Positions 1-9,133 are shown, counted from the stretch's first letter. The stretch is DNA of 55,563 nt from Phycisphaeraceae bacterium (GCA_020849625.1 JADLFV010000006.1:1-55563); one strand, 5' to 3'. Translations and numbers: made by a program. The notes: a model not told the origin generated them from the sequence alone.

Positions 1-15
1 AACGTTTTTTGTCGT

Positions 16-106
16 TCAGGCGACTGGGGGTAATCAAGCAATTGAGCCTCATCCGAAACCGGACGGCCTTCCTATAAAAGGGCGCAGCGCAACGTTTGTG
101 CGCGCC
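16..106 (+). repeat. 91-bp dispersed direct repeat, copy 1
   Basis: These 91 bases are identical to 55425-55515 in the same orientation, and weaker similarity continues about 45 bases further on the right. It contains a TATAAAAG stretch and a GC-rich inverted pair near its right end (GGCGCA about 80-90, TGCGCGCC about 98-106) that could form a hairpin. No reading frame explains it. It could be a multicopy structured RNA, a dispersed regulatory region or a mobile non-coding element. I do not recognise the family. Confidence 0.85.
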
Positions 107-181
107 GGAGGCAGTTTTGGGGGGTCAAAAAAGTGTGCAAGTGCTGATGCAGGCAGCAATAGAAATTTTTTCGCGCGACCC

Positions 182-268
182 TCAAAAAACTGAGAATTGC
201 GTGCCGGCCTGTGCGCGCGGCGGCAACCGACGGTTGCGCATTTGCAGTTTGCGGCTTGCTCTCGCCAT
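182..268 (-). pseudogene. 28-codon stub behind a copy of the ArsR promoter/operator
   Basis: An ATG at 268 opens a 28-codon frame beginning MARASRK, and the arsR gene at 21802 also begins MAR. The 20 or so bases before the two start codons match with a single mismatch and identical spacing. Nothing after the first residues resembles a winged helix. The simplest reading is the remnant of a lost arsR paralogue. Alternatively a second site of the same regulator drives a tiny peptide or RNA. Coding status is doubtful. Confidence 0.3.
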
Positions 269-270
269 TA

Positions 271-293
271 CTCTGTTTTCGCCGAAAATAGAC
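271..293. promoter_or_regulatory. Second copy of the ArsR-type palindrome
   Basis: The arms CTCTGTTTTCG and CGAAAATAGAC flank one central base; 9 of 11 positions pair. It sits 2 bases before an ATG on the minus strand, exactly as the palindrome at 21805-21827 does before arsR. It is probably a binding site for the same regulator. Confidence 0.55.
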
Positions 294-549
294 TAATCGC
301 CGTCTGACGCGCGGCAACAGTTCAGTTTTTTTTCAGAACATATTTAAGTTAAATATGATCTTGTGTCTGAGCCCCCCATCGTGTGTGGATGGGCGTCGTT
401 CAGACGATGACGCGAGATACGACGTCAGCAAATAGCCGCTTGCGGCTTCGCGCAGCGGTGGAGTGGCTGGACGTGGTGGCCGATCAGGAGAATGGCAGAG
501 GTAAACACACGCGCCTGCGGCTGGTGGTTTTCGCGAAGATGCAAGGAGC

Positions 550-1020
550 TTACGCGCTGGCCTGTTGCGTTTCGTATTGCTCGACGACTTTGTAGAGTTG
601 CTCGGCGTCGCGGGCGGTTTTGATGCGGGCGCGCAGGGATTCATCGGTCAGCATGCGGCTGATCTGAGCCAGGGCCTGGATGTGCGGGCCGGTCTGGTCC
701 AGTGGTGAAGCCAGCAGGAGGATCAGGTCCACCGGTTTGCCGTCGATGGCGCCGAAGTCGAGCGGTTTTTCGGCGATGCCGATGGCCATGCAGAGTTTAC
801 GGCAGCCGGCGCACTTGCCGTGGGGGATGCCGATGCCGTGACCAATGCCGGTGGTGCGGGTGGATTCGCGTTGCCAGACGGCGCGTTTGAGTTCCTCCAC
901 GTCGCCGAGGTCGCATTTTTCGGCCAGCAGTTGGGCCAATTCATAGATGGCCGCCTGCTTTTGGTCGGCAGACAGCGGAACCTTGATGCAATCGGGCTGG
1001 AGAATATCAGTCAGGCGCAT
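550..1020 (-). CDS. ptsN: PTS EIIA-type nitrogen regulatory protein (PtsN-like)
   Basis: A 156-residue EIIA domain of the mannitol/fructose/Ntr class. The motif GIGHGIGIPHGK places the phospho-accepting histidine at His67, and the later segment DLILLLASPLDQTGPHIQAL is typical of the family. In other bacteria such proteins take phosphate from NPr and regulate transport and metabolism rather than carrying sugar. No EIIB or EIIC lies nearby, which fits a regulatory role. I chose the ATG at 1020 because family similarity starts at MRLTDIL; a longer frame reaches 1056. The gene is divergent from recQ, with about 130 bases between starts. A fructose-type EIIA of a split transporter is the alternative. 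Confidence 0.88.
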   Translation of the reverse strand: MRLTDILQPDCIKVPLSADQKQAAIYELAQLLAEKCDLGDVEELKRAVWQRESTRTTGIGHGIGIPHGKCAGCRKLCMAIGIAEKPLDFGAIDGKPVDLILLLASPLDQTGPHIQALAQISRMLTDESLRARIKTARDAEQLYKVVEQYETQQASA

Positions 1021-1148
1021 GTCAATTCCATCGCTGGGCGGGGCGCGGGCCGACATTCCTATCGGCCCAAATCGGTAAGCCTTTTAGCCTATCCGGCTTG
1101 GCCGCCGGTATCAACACGGCCGCTTGCGATTGTGTTAGTCTGAGTGCC

Positions 1149-3002
1149 ATGACCTCCGCGCTGCAACCAGCCGCCGAGTCCCTGCCCAGCCTGCTGAAGC
1201 GCCATTTCGGCCACGAGGATTTCCGTCCCCTGCAGGAGCAGGCCATCCGGGCTGCCCTGGCCGGCCGCGATGTGTTTCTGCTGCTGCCGACCGGCGGTGG
1301 TAAGTCCCTGTGTTATCAGCTCCCGGCGGTGATTCGCAACGGGCAAGGGGCGGTCACTGTCGTTATCAGCCCGCTGATCGCGCTGATGCACAACCAGGTG
1401 GACCTGCTGCAGGCCAACGGCATCCGTGCCACGCTGCTGAACAGTTCCATCACCTCCCGTGAGGCGGGCCAGCGCGAGCGTGATCTGTTGCGGGGCTGCT
1501 ATGACCTGGTTTACATGGCGCCCGAACGGCTGATGGGCCCGGCCGGCCAGCGCCTGCTGCAGCGGCTGAACGTCGCCCAGGTCGCCATCGATGAAGCTCA
1601 CTGCATCAGCGAATGGGGTCACGACTTTCGGCCGGAGTATCGCATGCTGGGCGGCCTGCGGGTGATGTTCCCCGACGTGCCGATCATGGCCCTGACCGCC
1701 ACCGCCACGCCGCGCGTCGCCCGGGACATCGTCGAGCAACTGCACCTGCGCGATCCCGAATTGCTTCGCGGCGATTTCGAGCGCAAGAACCTGCACTACG
1801 AAGTGCGCCCCAAGCATCGCACGTTCGAGCAGGTGCTGGCCTATCTGCGACAGCGCCCGACGGCTGAGGGCATCATCTACGTCGCTAGCCGGGCCAAGGC
1901 GGAGGATTTGGCGGAGCGCTTGCGTCAGCACGAGATCGCGGCCGTGGCCTACCACGCGGGCATGGATCACCAGACCCGGACTGAAAACCAGCACGCTTTC
2001 ATTCACGGCCAGGCTCGCGTCTGCTGCGCCACCATCGCTTTCGGCATGGGCATCGACAAGCCGGACGTTCGCTTCGTCATGCACGTCGATTTGCCGCGCC
2101 ACCTGGAGGGTTACTACCAGGAGACCGGCCGGGCGGGTCGTGATGGTCTGCCGGCCGACTGCATTCTGTTCTTCTCGCCCGGCGATCGTCAGCGCGTGAT
2201 GTACTTCATCGATCAGAAGCCCGACGAGGCCGAGCGCGAGCGCGCGATCAAGCAACTCGATCAGATGATCCGCTACGCGCGTCACAGCCATTGCCGCATG
2301 GTGCCGCTGCTGGGCTACTTTGGAGAGACATTTGTTTCACCTTCCGGGGGCTGCGGGCATTGCGACAACTGCCGTTCGCCGCGACCGATGCGCGACGTCA
2401 CCGAGGATGCCCGCAAACTGCTCTCAGCCGTGGCACGGACGCAGCAACGCTTCGGCCTGCCCCACGTCATCCGTGTCCTGCGCGGCTCGATGGCCGAGCC
2501 GGTCACTCAGCGCGGCCACGATCAGCTCTCGGTCCACGGTATCGGCAAGGCATACGCCACCGAATACTGGCGGGCCCTGGCCCAGCACCTGATCGAGCAC
2601 GACCAACTGGCGCTGACCGATGACGAGTTTCGCACCACTTTCCTGACCCCCGCAGGTCTGGCGGTGCTCAAGGGTCAGACGAAAGTAGAGGCTGGCCTGC
2701 CCCAGCCCGCACCCTCAGCCGGCCCGGAAAAACGCCGCAAGCGTTCCTCTGCTGCCGCTGCGGACCTGACCGCGGACCAGCAGGAACTGTTCGAGAAGCT
2801 GCGCCAGCTTCGGCTCCAGATCGCCCGCCAGCAGGGCGTCCCGCCGTATATCGTCTTTGGCGACACGACTCTACGTCACATGGCGGTGATCCGGCCCACC
2901 AGTCTCGACGACTTCATCCAGCTTCCAGGGGTCGGCCAGGCCAAGCTCGAACGCTATGCCGCACGTTTTATGGAACTGATCCAGCAGGCCGGCGAACCTT
3001 GA
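1149..3002 (+). CDS. recQ: ATP-dependent DNA helicase RecQ
   Basis: A 617-residue 3'-5' DNA helicase for recombination and fork repair. Order: helicase domain with Walker A PTGGGKS (47-53) and DEAH box (148-151, in DEAHCISEWGHDFRPEY), motif VI region QETGRAGRDG, a zinc-binding segment ending CGHCDNC, a winged-helix RQC region, and a C-terminal HRDC domain with the hairpin LPGVGQAKLERYA. All RecQ domains are present and the length matches full-length bacterial RecQ. Start ATG 1149 is where similarity begins; an ATG at 1098 would add 17 residues without support. Single gene, divergent from ptsN; the exporter operon starts 63 bases downstream. Confidence 0.97.
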   Translation: MTSALQPAAESLPSLLKRHFGHEDFRPLQEQAIRAALAGRDVFLLLPTGGGKSLCYQLPAVIRNGQGAVTVVISPLIALMHNQVDLLQANGIRATLLNSSITSREAGQRERDLLRGCYDLVYMAPERLMGPAGQRLLQRLNVAQVAIDEAHCISEWGHDFRPEYRMLGGLRVMFPDVPIMALTATATPRVARDIVEQLHLRDPELLRGDFERKNLHYEVRPKHRTFEQVLAYLRQRPTAEGIIYVASRAKAEDLAERLRQHEIAAVAYHAGMDHQTRTENQHAFIHGQARVCCATIAFGMGIDKPDVRFVMHVDLPRHLEGYYQETGRAGRDGLPADCILFFSPGDRQRVMYFIDQKPDEAERERAIKQLDQMIRYARHSHCRMVPLLGYFGETFVSPSGGCGHCDNCRSPRPMRDVTEDARKLLSAVARTQQRFGLPHVIRVLRGSMAEPVTQRGHDQLSVHGIGKAYATEYWRALAQHLIEHDQLALTDDEFRTTFLTPAGLAVLKGQTKVEAGLPQPAPSAGPEKRRKRSSAAAADLTADQQELFEKLRQLRLQIARQQGVPPYIVFGDTTLRHMAVIRPTSLDDFIQLPGVGQAKLERYAARFMELIQQAGEP

Positions 3003-3034
3003 CCAAGCGTGAGCCGTAAGTTAAATCCATTACC

Positions 3035-3060
3035 CCGACACCCGATACCCGATACCCGAC
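3035..3060. repeat. Tandem short-word repeat (CCCGATA word)
   Basis: Three near-copies of an 8-base word, ACCCGATA-like, lie directly in front of the ABC ATPase start. No inverted partner is visible. It belongs with the other short-word intergenic repeats in the window. Confidence 0.6.
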
Positions 3061-3065
3061 TTCCC

Positions 3066-4025
3066 ATGATTGAAACCCAGCAACTGGTCAAATGGTACGG
3101 TCCGACACTGGCGGTGGACCATGTCAGCTTCAACATCGAGCCCGGCCGCATTGTCGGTTTCCTGGGGCCTAACGGTGCGGGCAAATCCACCACCCTGCGT
3201 ATCCTCACCGGATATCTGCCGCCGACCAGCGGCTCGGCGACCGTGGCGGGACACAACGTGCTCACCGCCGCGGAGCAAGCCCGGGCCAAGATCGGCTATC
3301 TGCCCGAGTCCACGCCGCTCTACAGCGAGATGCGGGTCGAGGAATACCTGCACTACCGCGGCAAGCTGCTGAAGATGGACCGCACTTCGCGCAAGCTGCG
3401 CATCGACGTGGTGTGCGAACGTTGCGGCCTGTCTAAAAATCGCCGCCGCGTCATCGGGCACCTGTCGCGCGGCAATCGTCAGCGGGTGGGCATCGCCCAG
3501 GCTTTGCTGCACTCGCCGCCGGTGCTGATTCTCGATGAGCCGACGGCTGGGCTGGACCCCAACCAGATCCGCGAGATCCGCAAGCTGCTGGCCGAGCTGC
3601 GCGGCGACCACACCATTCTGCTGAGCACGCACATTCTGCCGGAGGTCGAGTTGATCGCCGACCGCGTGATGATCATCGCTGCCGGCCGCATCGTGGCGGA
3701 CGGCTCGCCGCAGGAGCTTCGCCGCAACGTCGGCTCCGGCGGACGTTTGCTGGTCGAGGCCAAGACCGACCCCGGCACGCTGTGCGATGTGCTGACTTCC
3801 ATCAGCAACGCTCAGGTGGTGCAGACCGACCCGTCCGGTGACGGTTTCAGCCGCGCCATCGTCAACGCCAAAACCAGGGCTGACCTTCGCCTGGACATCG
3901 GCGCCGCCTGCCAGCATCGCGGCATCATCCTGCGCGAACTGCGCCACGAAGCAGCCAGCCTCGAGGAGTTCTTCGTCCAGATCACCGCCCAACAGAGCCA
4001 GCGCAGCGAAACCGACGCGGCATGA
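3066..4025 (+). CDS. ABC transporter ATP-binding protein (Gld/Nos-type exporter)
   Basis: A 319-residue cytoplasmic ATPase that would power the adjacent ABC-2 permease. Walker A GPNGAGKST (34-42), signature LSRGNRQR (133-140), Walker B VLILDEPTAG (153-162) and the switch histidine of LSTHIL (His189) are all intact. The C-terminal 100 residues are the accessory domain usual in GldA/NosF-like ATPases. ATG 3066 is the chosen start; an upstream GTG at 3009 would translate through the CCCGATA-word repeat and is unlikely. First gene of a four-gene operon (ATPase, permease, GldG-like, DUF4340). The substrate cannot be told from sequence. Confidence 0.93.
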   Translation: MIETQQLVKWYGPTLAVDHVSFNIEPGRIVGFLGPNGAGKSTTLRILTGYLPPTSGSATVAGHNVLTAAEQARAKIGYLPESTPLYSEMRVEEYLHYRGKLLKMDRTSRKLRIDVVCERCGLSKNRRRVIGHLSRGNRQRVGIAQALLHSPPVLILDEPTAGLDPNQIREIRKLLAELRGDHTILLSTHILPEVELIADRVMIIAAGRIVADGSPQELRRNVGSGGRLLVEAKTDPGTLCDVLTSISNAQVVQTDPSGDGFSRAIVNAKTRADLRLDIGAACQHRGIILRELRHEAASLEEFFVQITAQQSQRSETDAA

Positions 4026-4046
4026 CAATCAGCACGACGGCCAGTT

Positions 4047-4134
4047 CCCTCTCCCCCCGGGAGAGGGGCAGGGTGAGGGCCGAAGTGCATGGACCACCGC
4101 CCTCACCCCAGCCCTCTCCCAAGGGGAGAGGGGG
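4047..4134. repeat. REP-like inverted dimer (CCCTCTCC family), copy 1
   Basis: Two head-to-head units, each CCCTCTCC...GGGAGAGGG followed by an AGGGTGAGGGC-like tail, with a short spacer. The right unit is nearly the exact reverse complement of the left. It sits inside the exporter operon between the ATPase and permease genes. The same family recurs at 17053-17166. Translating through it gives false 'PLPPGEG' peptides. Confidence 0.9.
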
Positions 4135-4142
4135 TAAGAACC

Positions 4143-4868
4143 ATGACTCAAACCCTGACCATCGCAAGACGTGAATTGACCAGCCTCTTCTTCAGTCCCA
4201 TCGGCTACGTGGTGATCGGGCTGTTCGCCATCGCCACCACGCTGATCTTTTTCCTGTGGTTCACACCCGATGCACCGGCCGGCATGGAAGTGTCGTTCTG
4301 GTGGGTCGTCTGGTTCATGATCTTCCTGCTGCCAGCCACCAGCATGAGACTGCTCAGCGAAGAGTATCGCTCCGGCACCATCGAGACGCTGATGACCTCG
4401 CCGTTGTCCGACGCCCAGGTCATCCTCGGCAAATGGCTCGGCGTGATGGGCTTCCTGCTGGTGTTGAGCGTGCCGCTGTGGATACAGGCGTTAGTGATCG
4501 AGTTGAACGGCTCACCCGATCCCGGGCCCATTCTCACCGGGTTCCTCGGGCTGCTGCTGGTCGGCTCGCTCTACCTGGCCATCGGGGCCTTCGCCTCGGC
4601 GGCCACCGAGAACCAGGTCAATGCCTTCCTCATCACCGTGGCGGTCATCAGCATCTTCACGTTCGTCACGCGATTCCTGCCCTATGCCGCGTTCGTCAAG
4701 AACAACGACTTCCTGCGCAACACGATGTTTTTCGCCAACATCAACACGCAGTTCGAAGACTTCAACCGCGGCCTGATCGACACCAGCAACATCGTGTTCT
4801 TCGTCTCGGCCACGATCTTCTTCCTGTTCCTGGCCGTCATGCTCCTGCAATCGAGGCGCTGGCGCTAA
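4143..4868 (+). CDS. ABC-2 type transporter permease
   Basis: A 241-residue integral membrane protein with about six hydrophobic segments, starting with one near 15-40. The early segment ELTSLFFSPIGYVV and the motif SEEYRSGTIETLMTSPLSD are characteristic of ABC-2/Gld-type permeases (GldF-like). It should form the membrane channel with the ATPase encoded upstream. Start ATG 4143 follows the REP-like repeat; the frame is open back to 4089 only because the repeat is read through. It is separated from the next gene by two bases, so the two are probably co-translated. Confidence 0.93.
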   Translation: MTQTLTIARRELTSLFFSPIGYVVIGLFAIATTLIFFLWFTPDAPAGMEVSFWWVVWFMIFLLPATSMRLLSEEYRSGTIETLMTSPLSDAQVILGKWLGVMGFLLVLSVPLWIQALVIELNGSPDPGPILTGFLGLLLVGSLYLAIGAFASAATENQVNAFLITVAVISIFTFVTRFLPYAAFVKNNDFLRNTMFFANINTQFEDFNRGLIDTSNIVFFVSATIFFLFLAVMLLQSRRWR

Positions 4869-4870
4869 CC

Positions 4871-6958
4871 ATGAGTGAAAATACCCACGATCCGCAATGT
4901 TCCGCACCCACCCAGGTCGCTCGCCGCGTGCGCTACGGCGTCAACGTGCTGGTGGCCGCCACCGTCGGCTTGGCCCTGGTGGTGCTGATCAACGTCATCG
5001 CCTACCGGCAGAACCTGCGCTACGACCTGACCGTCACCCGCGAATACACCTTCAGCCCGCAGACCCGGGCGGTGCTGGCCAAACTCGATCAGGACGTCGA
5101 GATCGTCACCGTCTTCACCATCAGCACCGCTCAACTGGAGCGCGTCGATAACCTGATCCGCGAGTATGGGTACAAATCGGATCACGTCAAGACCGACCAC
5201 GTCGATCCCCGTTCCGATCCCAGCGCGTTTTACAAGCGCATCAGTGATCGCTTCGCCGAAGCCAATCAACCGCTGCGCGACGCGATTGACAAGGCCCGCG
5301 GTCAACTGACCGAGGCCCAGAGCAGCCTCAAGGCCCTGCTCGAACCGCTGGGGGCCGCAGCCAAGGCGGCGGGTGAGCAAAGCAACGGCATTCAGGATCA
5401 ACTGCTGCAGGTGCAGACCGTGCTCGGCCAGCTCGATCAGCAGATCACCGCTGACCTCGACGACATCGATGCCGCGCTCAAGAGTCCGCTGCCCGATCTG
5501 GCCGGGGCCAAAGATGTGCTGATGACCACCATGCGCGACCAGCTCGAAGCGGGCATCCTGGCCCAGGTCGAGACATTTCTGGGCAAGCTCAAGAGCCTGC
5601 CGACGGCCCCGGATGCGGTCAAGAATGCCGCCATCGAGATCAACGGAAAGATCAGCCCCCTGCGCGATTCACTGCGTCAGGCTCACGAAGCGCTCGAACC
5701 GGTGGCGCCGGCCGAGTCCTACGCGCGCTTGCGCTCCACCCTGGCGCGCACCGATTGCGTCGTGGTCTTCAAGGGCGACCAGTTGCGGGCCATCCCCGTC
5801 AACGAGATGTTCCCCGATCAATCCGTGCTCCAGCAGGCGGACAGCGACCGCGACGCCCGCTTTCTCGGTGAAGAGAAGGTCACCGGGGCCCTGGTCAGTC
5901 TGTCCATGCAGCAGAAGCCGATGCTGGTGTTCGTGGTCAACAACCAGTTCACCGCCACCGGCCAGCAGGGTCGATTGCAAGCGGTGGCGCAGCGGTTGAC
6001 CAACGTCGGCTACGACGTGCAGCAGTGGAGTCCGGAAGGTCAGATGACCGCCTACGGCCAGATGACCCCGCCCCAGCCGCCGCCCAAGCCCGAGGAAGGT
6101 CAGCCGGCGGTGTGGGTGTTCCTGCCGACCATGAGCAATCCGATGAATCCGATGGCTGGTTCCAGCGGCGCGGCCACGGCCGACATGCTCAAGCAGCGGC
6201 TCGAGGCCGGTGACGGCGTGATGGTGATTCTGATGGCTGACCCCGCGTTGCGCTTCGGCATGGAGAATCCCATGCTGGATGAGTTGAAGAGTTGGGGCGT
6301 GACGCCGCAGCTCGATCGCGTGGTGCTGGAGCAGGTCGAGCAGCCGGACCGCAAAGCCCAGGCCAACAACCAGCTTCGGGTGGACGAATGGCCCGGTGAT
6401 TTGCCGGTGACCGCGGCCCTGCGCGGCATGGCGGGCGTGTTCATTCAGGCCAGTCCTATGGTCACCGGGCAGGTTGAGGGCGTGACCAGTCATCCGCTGG
6501 TGGTGCTCAAGGGCGGCAAGCTGTGGGCCGAGCGCGACTTTGCCGATCTTCAGCGGCTCAGCGACGCCGATTTTGACGAAGCGGAGGCGGCTGACGAATT
6601 CATCATTGCCGTGGCCAGTGAAAAGAAAATCGATGATGTGACGCAGCGCCTGGTGGTGGTGGACGATCCGGCCTGGGCCACGGATGACATCACCACCTAC
6701 AGTCCGTTTGGCCCGCGCTCGGCGGATATGTTCGGTTCACTGTTCCCCGCCAACGCGGAACTGTTCGTCAACAGCGTGCTCTGGCTGAGCCATCTGGACG
6801 ACCTGATCGCCGCCAGTCCGCGCTCGCAGGACATCCGCCGCGTGCAGCCGATGGATGAAGCGGTCCTCAACGGTTATCGCTGGCTGCTGGGGGCCGGTAT
6901 GCCCGCGGCCATCATCCTGGTCGGCCTGACCGTCTGGTTCGTCCGCCGGCGCGGCTAA
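4871..6958 (+). CDS. GldG-like exporter subunit with a coiled-coil insertion
   Basis: A 695-residue membrane-anchored protein of the GldG/'Gld ABC' type: a membrane helix near 23-45, the conserved NLRYDLTVTREYTFSP segment after it, a large extracytoplasmic region, and a C-terminal helix (about 670-690) ending in basic residues. The segment at about 128-293 is Gln/Ala/Leu/Asp-rich and strongly helical (for example LTEAQSSLKALLEPL). It splits the domain between DHVDPRSDPSAF and DCVVVFKGDQLRAIPV, so it looks like a coiled-coil insertion. The protein is probably the periplasmic partner of the exporter; its exact role is unknown. Confidence 0.88.
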   Translation: MSENTHDPQCSAPTQVARRVRYGVNVLVAATVGLALVVLINVIAYRQNLRYDLTVTREYTFSPQTRAVLAKLDQDVEIVTVFTISTAQLERVDNLIREYGYKSDHVKTDHVDPRSDPSAFYKRISDRFAEANQPLRDAIDKARGQLTEAQSSLKALLEPLGAAAKAAGEQSNGIQDQLLQVQTVLGQLDQQITADLDDIDAALKSPLPDLAGAKDVLMTTMRDQLEAGILAQVETFLGKLKSLPTAPDAVKNAAIEINGKISPLRDSLRQAHEALEPVAPAESYARLRSTLARTDCVVVFKGDQLRAIPVNEMFPDQSVLQQADSDRDARFLGEEKVTGALVSLSMQQKPMLVFVVNNQFTATGQQGRLQAVAQRLTNVGYDVQQWSPEGQMTAYGQMTPPQPPPKPEEGQPAVWVFLPTMSNPMNPMAGSSGAATADMLKQRLEAGDGVMVILMADPALRFGMENPMLDELKSWGVTPQLDRVVLEQVEQPDRKAQANNQLRVDEWPGDLPVTAALRGMAGVFIQASPMVTGQVEGVTSHPLVVLKGGKLWAERDFADLQRLSDADFDEAEAADEFIIAVASEKKIDDVTQRLVVVDDPAWATDDITTYSPFGPRSADMFGSLFPANAELFVNSVLWLSHLDDLIAASPRSQDIRRVQPMDEAVLNGYRWLLGAGMPAAIILVGLTVWFVRRRG

Positions 6959-6976
6959 TTTCAACCTCTGTCTGTT

Positions 6977-9133
6977 ATGAACTACAAAACCACCATCGCA
7001 CTGATCGTCCTGTTGCTGCTCGTGGGAGCTTATTTCTTCTTCGTCGAGCGCAACGCGCCCACCAGTTATCCAGGTGACGTGCATACCCCGGCCGTGCTGT
7101 CCGATGGCTCAGCCCTGTTTGCCGAGGACCAGCTATCCAGCGACAAGATCGATCACGTCACCATCGAGCGCGGCCAGTTGAAACTGGCTTTCGCCAAAGA
7201 GGGCGAGGATTGGTACCAGGTCGAGCCGGTGCGCTGCAAGCTCAACAACTGGTCGATGACCAGCCTGATCGGCGACGCGGCCGGGCTGCGCCAGTTCGAC
7301 ACGCTGCCTGCTGACAGCGACCCGGGCTTTTTCGCCACCGTCACCTTCAGCGAAACAGGCTCCGAACAGAAACCCATCGTGCTGCACCTGGGCGAATTGA
7401 CCATCGGCGGCCGGGCCAGGCTGCGCCAGGGTGATGACGGCCCGCTGCTGCTGACCAATGATGCCCTGCAGAAGCAGGTGCGCGATCTGAAGATCAACGA
7501 CTGGCGCAGCAAATCCCTGACCGCGCCCGGCCCCACGCAGGTCGAGACTTTCACCATCCAGAATCAGGAGCTTCCGGGGGCGGGGGTGACGATTCGCCGC
7601 GATCAGACCCAGTGGCATCTCGATGCCGCCGGCGCTCAGCGCGTCGCCACCGACAAAGCCGAGCAGTTGATCAACGCCTTCGGCCGGCTCTACGTCGATC
7701 AGTTCATCGCCGACAGGACCGAGGACCTGGCGGCCTTCGGCCTGGACAAGCCGCGCCGCGTGATCACGCTGACCACTGCCGATCGCACCGTTCCCGCCAC
7801 CGACGATCAGCCGGAAAAGATCGAGCCTGGCGAGCACATCACGTTGAGCGTCGGCCGGGCTGCCGACCTGGAAAACAAGACCTTTTTCGCTGCACGCCGG
7901 GAAGGCGACTCCCCCGCGACGATCGTCTTTACGCTGCGGGCCGATGATCTGAAAGCTTTCGACAAGACAGCCGACGACCTGCGCGATCCCAAGCTGTTGT
8001 CGATCGCGGCCGGTGATGTCAAATCGCTGAGCCTGATCCAGGGCGATCGTTCGCTGAAGCTGCAGCGCGACGAGAACGCCCGCTACGTCTTTGCCGATCC
8101 CAAGCCAAACTTCGCGGCCGACTACAGCGAAGCTTCGGATTTGGTGGACAAGGTGGTCAACCTGCAAGCCGATGGTTTTGACGCCGCCTACGAACCGCAG
8201 ACTGATCCGGTTCTGCGCCTGATCGTCAACGACAGCGTGGCTTCGATCTACGCCGGCGAAGCGGACACGTTCATGGCGGTGCATGAGGGCGAGCCCGTGG
8301 CCTTCAAGCTGCCCCCGGAACTGGTCAAGCCGTTGTTGGATGCCGACGCATTGTCACTGCGCGAGCGCACGATCTTCGACCTGAAAGCCGACCAGATCAA
8401 GAGCCTGACGCTGACCCAGTCCGACAGCCTGGAGCTAAAGTTCGATCACGGTGAAGACAACACCTGGACGCTCAAGGGCTTCGATCAGTTTGAGCAGAGC
8501 GCGTTGGACGAATTGCTGGCTGCGCTAGCGCCCCTGCGCTGCGAACGCTGGCCCCCCCCGGAAGTTAAATTGGGTGAACAACAGACATCACTGGTGATCG
8601 AAACCAGGGAGGGTTCGACACACACATTGACCGCGGGCGCGGACCTAGCCACCTCAGGCACAGCGGACGCTCCGTTCGCCATCGCCGATTCACTGCGTCA
8701 GAAGCTGAACGCTGAGTTTCGACCGCGCCTGGTGATCGACCTGACGCCGGACCAGATCGAATCGGTGGCGGTGACCCGCGAGGGCAAAACAATCACCGTG
8801 CGGCACGAGGAATATCAATACGTCGCCGACGATCTGGCGCTCGATCAGGAAGCAGCCGCGGGATTGTTCGACACGCTGGCGGGCTTGAGTGCCAGGCGAT
8901 TTGTCGCCGCACCGGCTGAGCAGCCGCCGATCACGCTGACCATTCAGCCAAAGACCAGCGACGCCATCACGTTGAAACTGTCTGGCGACGGCAAGCTGGC
9001 CCTGCGCGTGCCGGGGGCGGGCGACTACCGCGATAGTTTCAGCGTCGATGACGAAGCAGCCGGGAAGCTGATCGCCGCTCTGGTGAATGAGAAACCAGCA
9101 GAGGACGAAGCGGTGATCGAGACCACGAAGTAG
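6977..9133 (+). CDS. DUF4340-domain protein, last gene of exporter operon
   Basis: A 718-residue protein with one N-terminal membrane helix (about 5-22, IALIVLLLLVGAYFFF) and a long extracytoplasmic part built from repeated beta-rich units of the DUF4340 kind (patterns such as DKIDHVTIERGQLKLAF and DQIKSLTLTQSDSLELKF recur). DUF4340 proteins commonly follow Gld-type ABC genes, so it is most likely an accessory of the exporter. It starts 18 bases after the GldG-like gene. A CCCCCGGAA word lies in it twice (7572-7580 as complement, 8555-8563). It converges on purF with only 26 bases between stops and no obvious terminator. Confidence 0.85.
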   Translation: MNYKTTIALIVLLLLVGAYFFFVERNAPTSYPGDVHTPAVLSDGSALFAEDQLSSDKIDHVTIERGQLKLAFAKEGEDWYQVEPVRCKLNNWSMTSLIGDAAGLRQFDTLPADSDPGFFATVTFSETGSEQKPIVLHLGELTIGGRARLRQGDDGPLLLTNDALQKQVRDLKINDWRSKSLTAPGPTQVETFTIQNQELPGAGVTIRRDQTQWHLDAAGAQRVATDKAEQLINAFGRLYVDQFIADRTEDLAAFGLDKPRRVITLTTADRTVPATDDQPEKIEPGEHITLSVGRAADLENKTFFAARREGDSPATIVFTLRADDLKAFDKTADDLRDPKLLSIAAGDVKSLSLIQGDRSLKLQRDENARYVFADPKPNFAADYSEASDLVDKVVNLQADGFDAAYEPQTDPVLRLIVNDSVASIYAGEADTFMAVHEGEPVAFKLPPELVKPLLDADALSLRERTIFDLKADQIKSLTLTQSDSLELKFDHGEDNTWTLKGFDQFEQSALDELLAALAPLRCERWPPPEVKLGEQQTSLVIETREGSTHTLTAGADLATSGTADAPFAIADSLRQKLNAEFRPRLVIDLTPDQIESVAVTREGKTITVRHEEYQYVADDLALDQEAAAGLFDTLAGLSARRFVAAPAEQPPITLTIQPKTSDAITLKLSGDGKLALRVPGAGDYRDSFSVDDEAAGKLIAALVNEKPAEDEAVIETTK

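Larger units (their letters stand above)
1..549. other. Gene-poor left end
   Basis: There is no convincing gene here. It holds the 91-bp repeat, an ArsR-type palindrome (271-293) followed on the minus strand by a 28-codon frame, and a T-rich stretch near 325-355. The region 300-549 shows no motif I recognise; the overlapping small open frames on both strands lack ribosome sites and look like chance. Confidence 0.5.

Noticed and set aside
1089..2291. 400-codon open frame opposite recQ
   Set aside because: It is the complement of the RecQ helicase domain; G/C-ending codons keep the opposite frame free of stops. No protein family matches.
4089..4142. N-terminal extension of the ABC permease
   Set aside because: The extra residues come from reading the CCCTCTCC repeat; the conserved protein starts at 4143.
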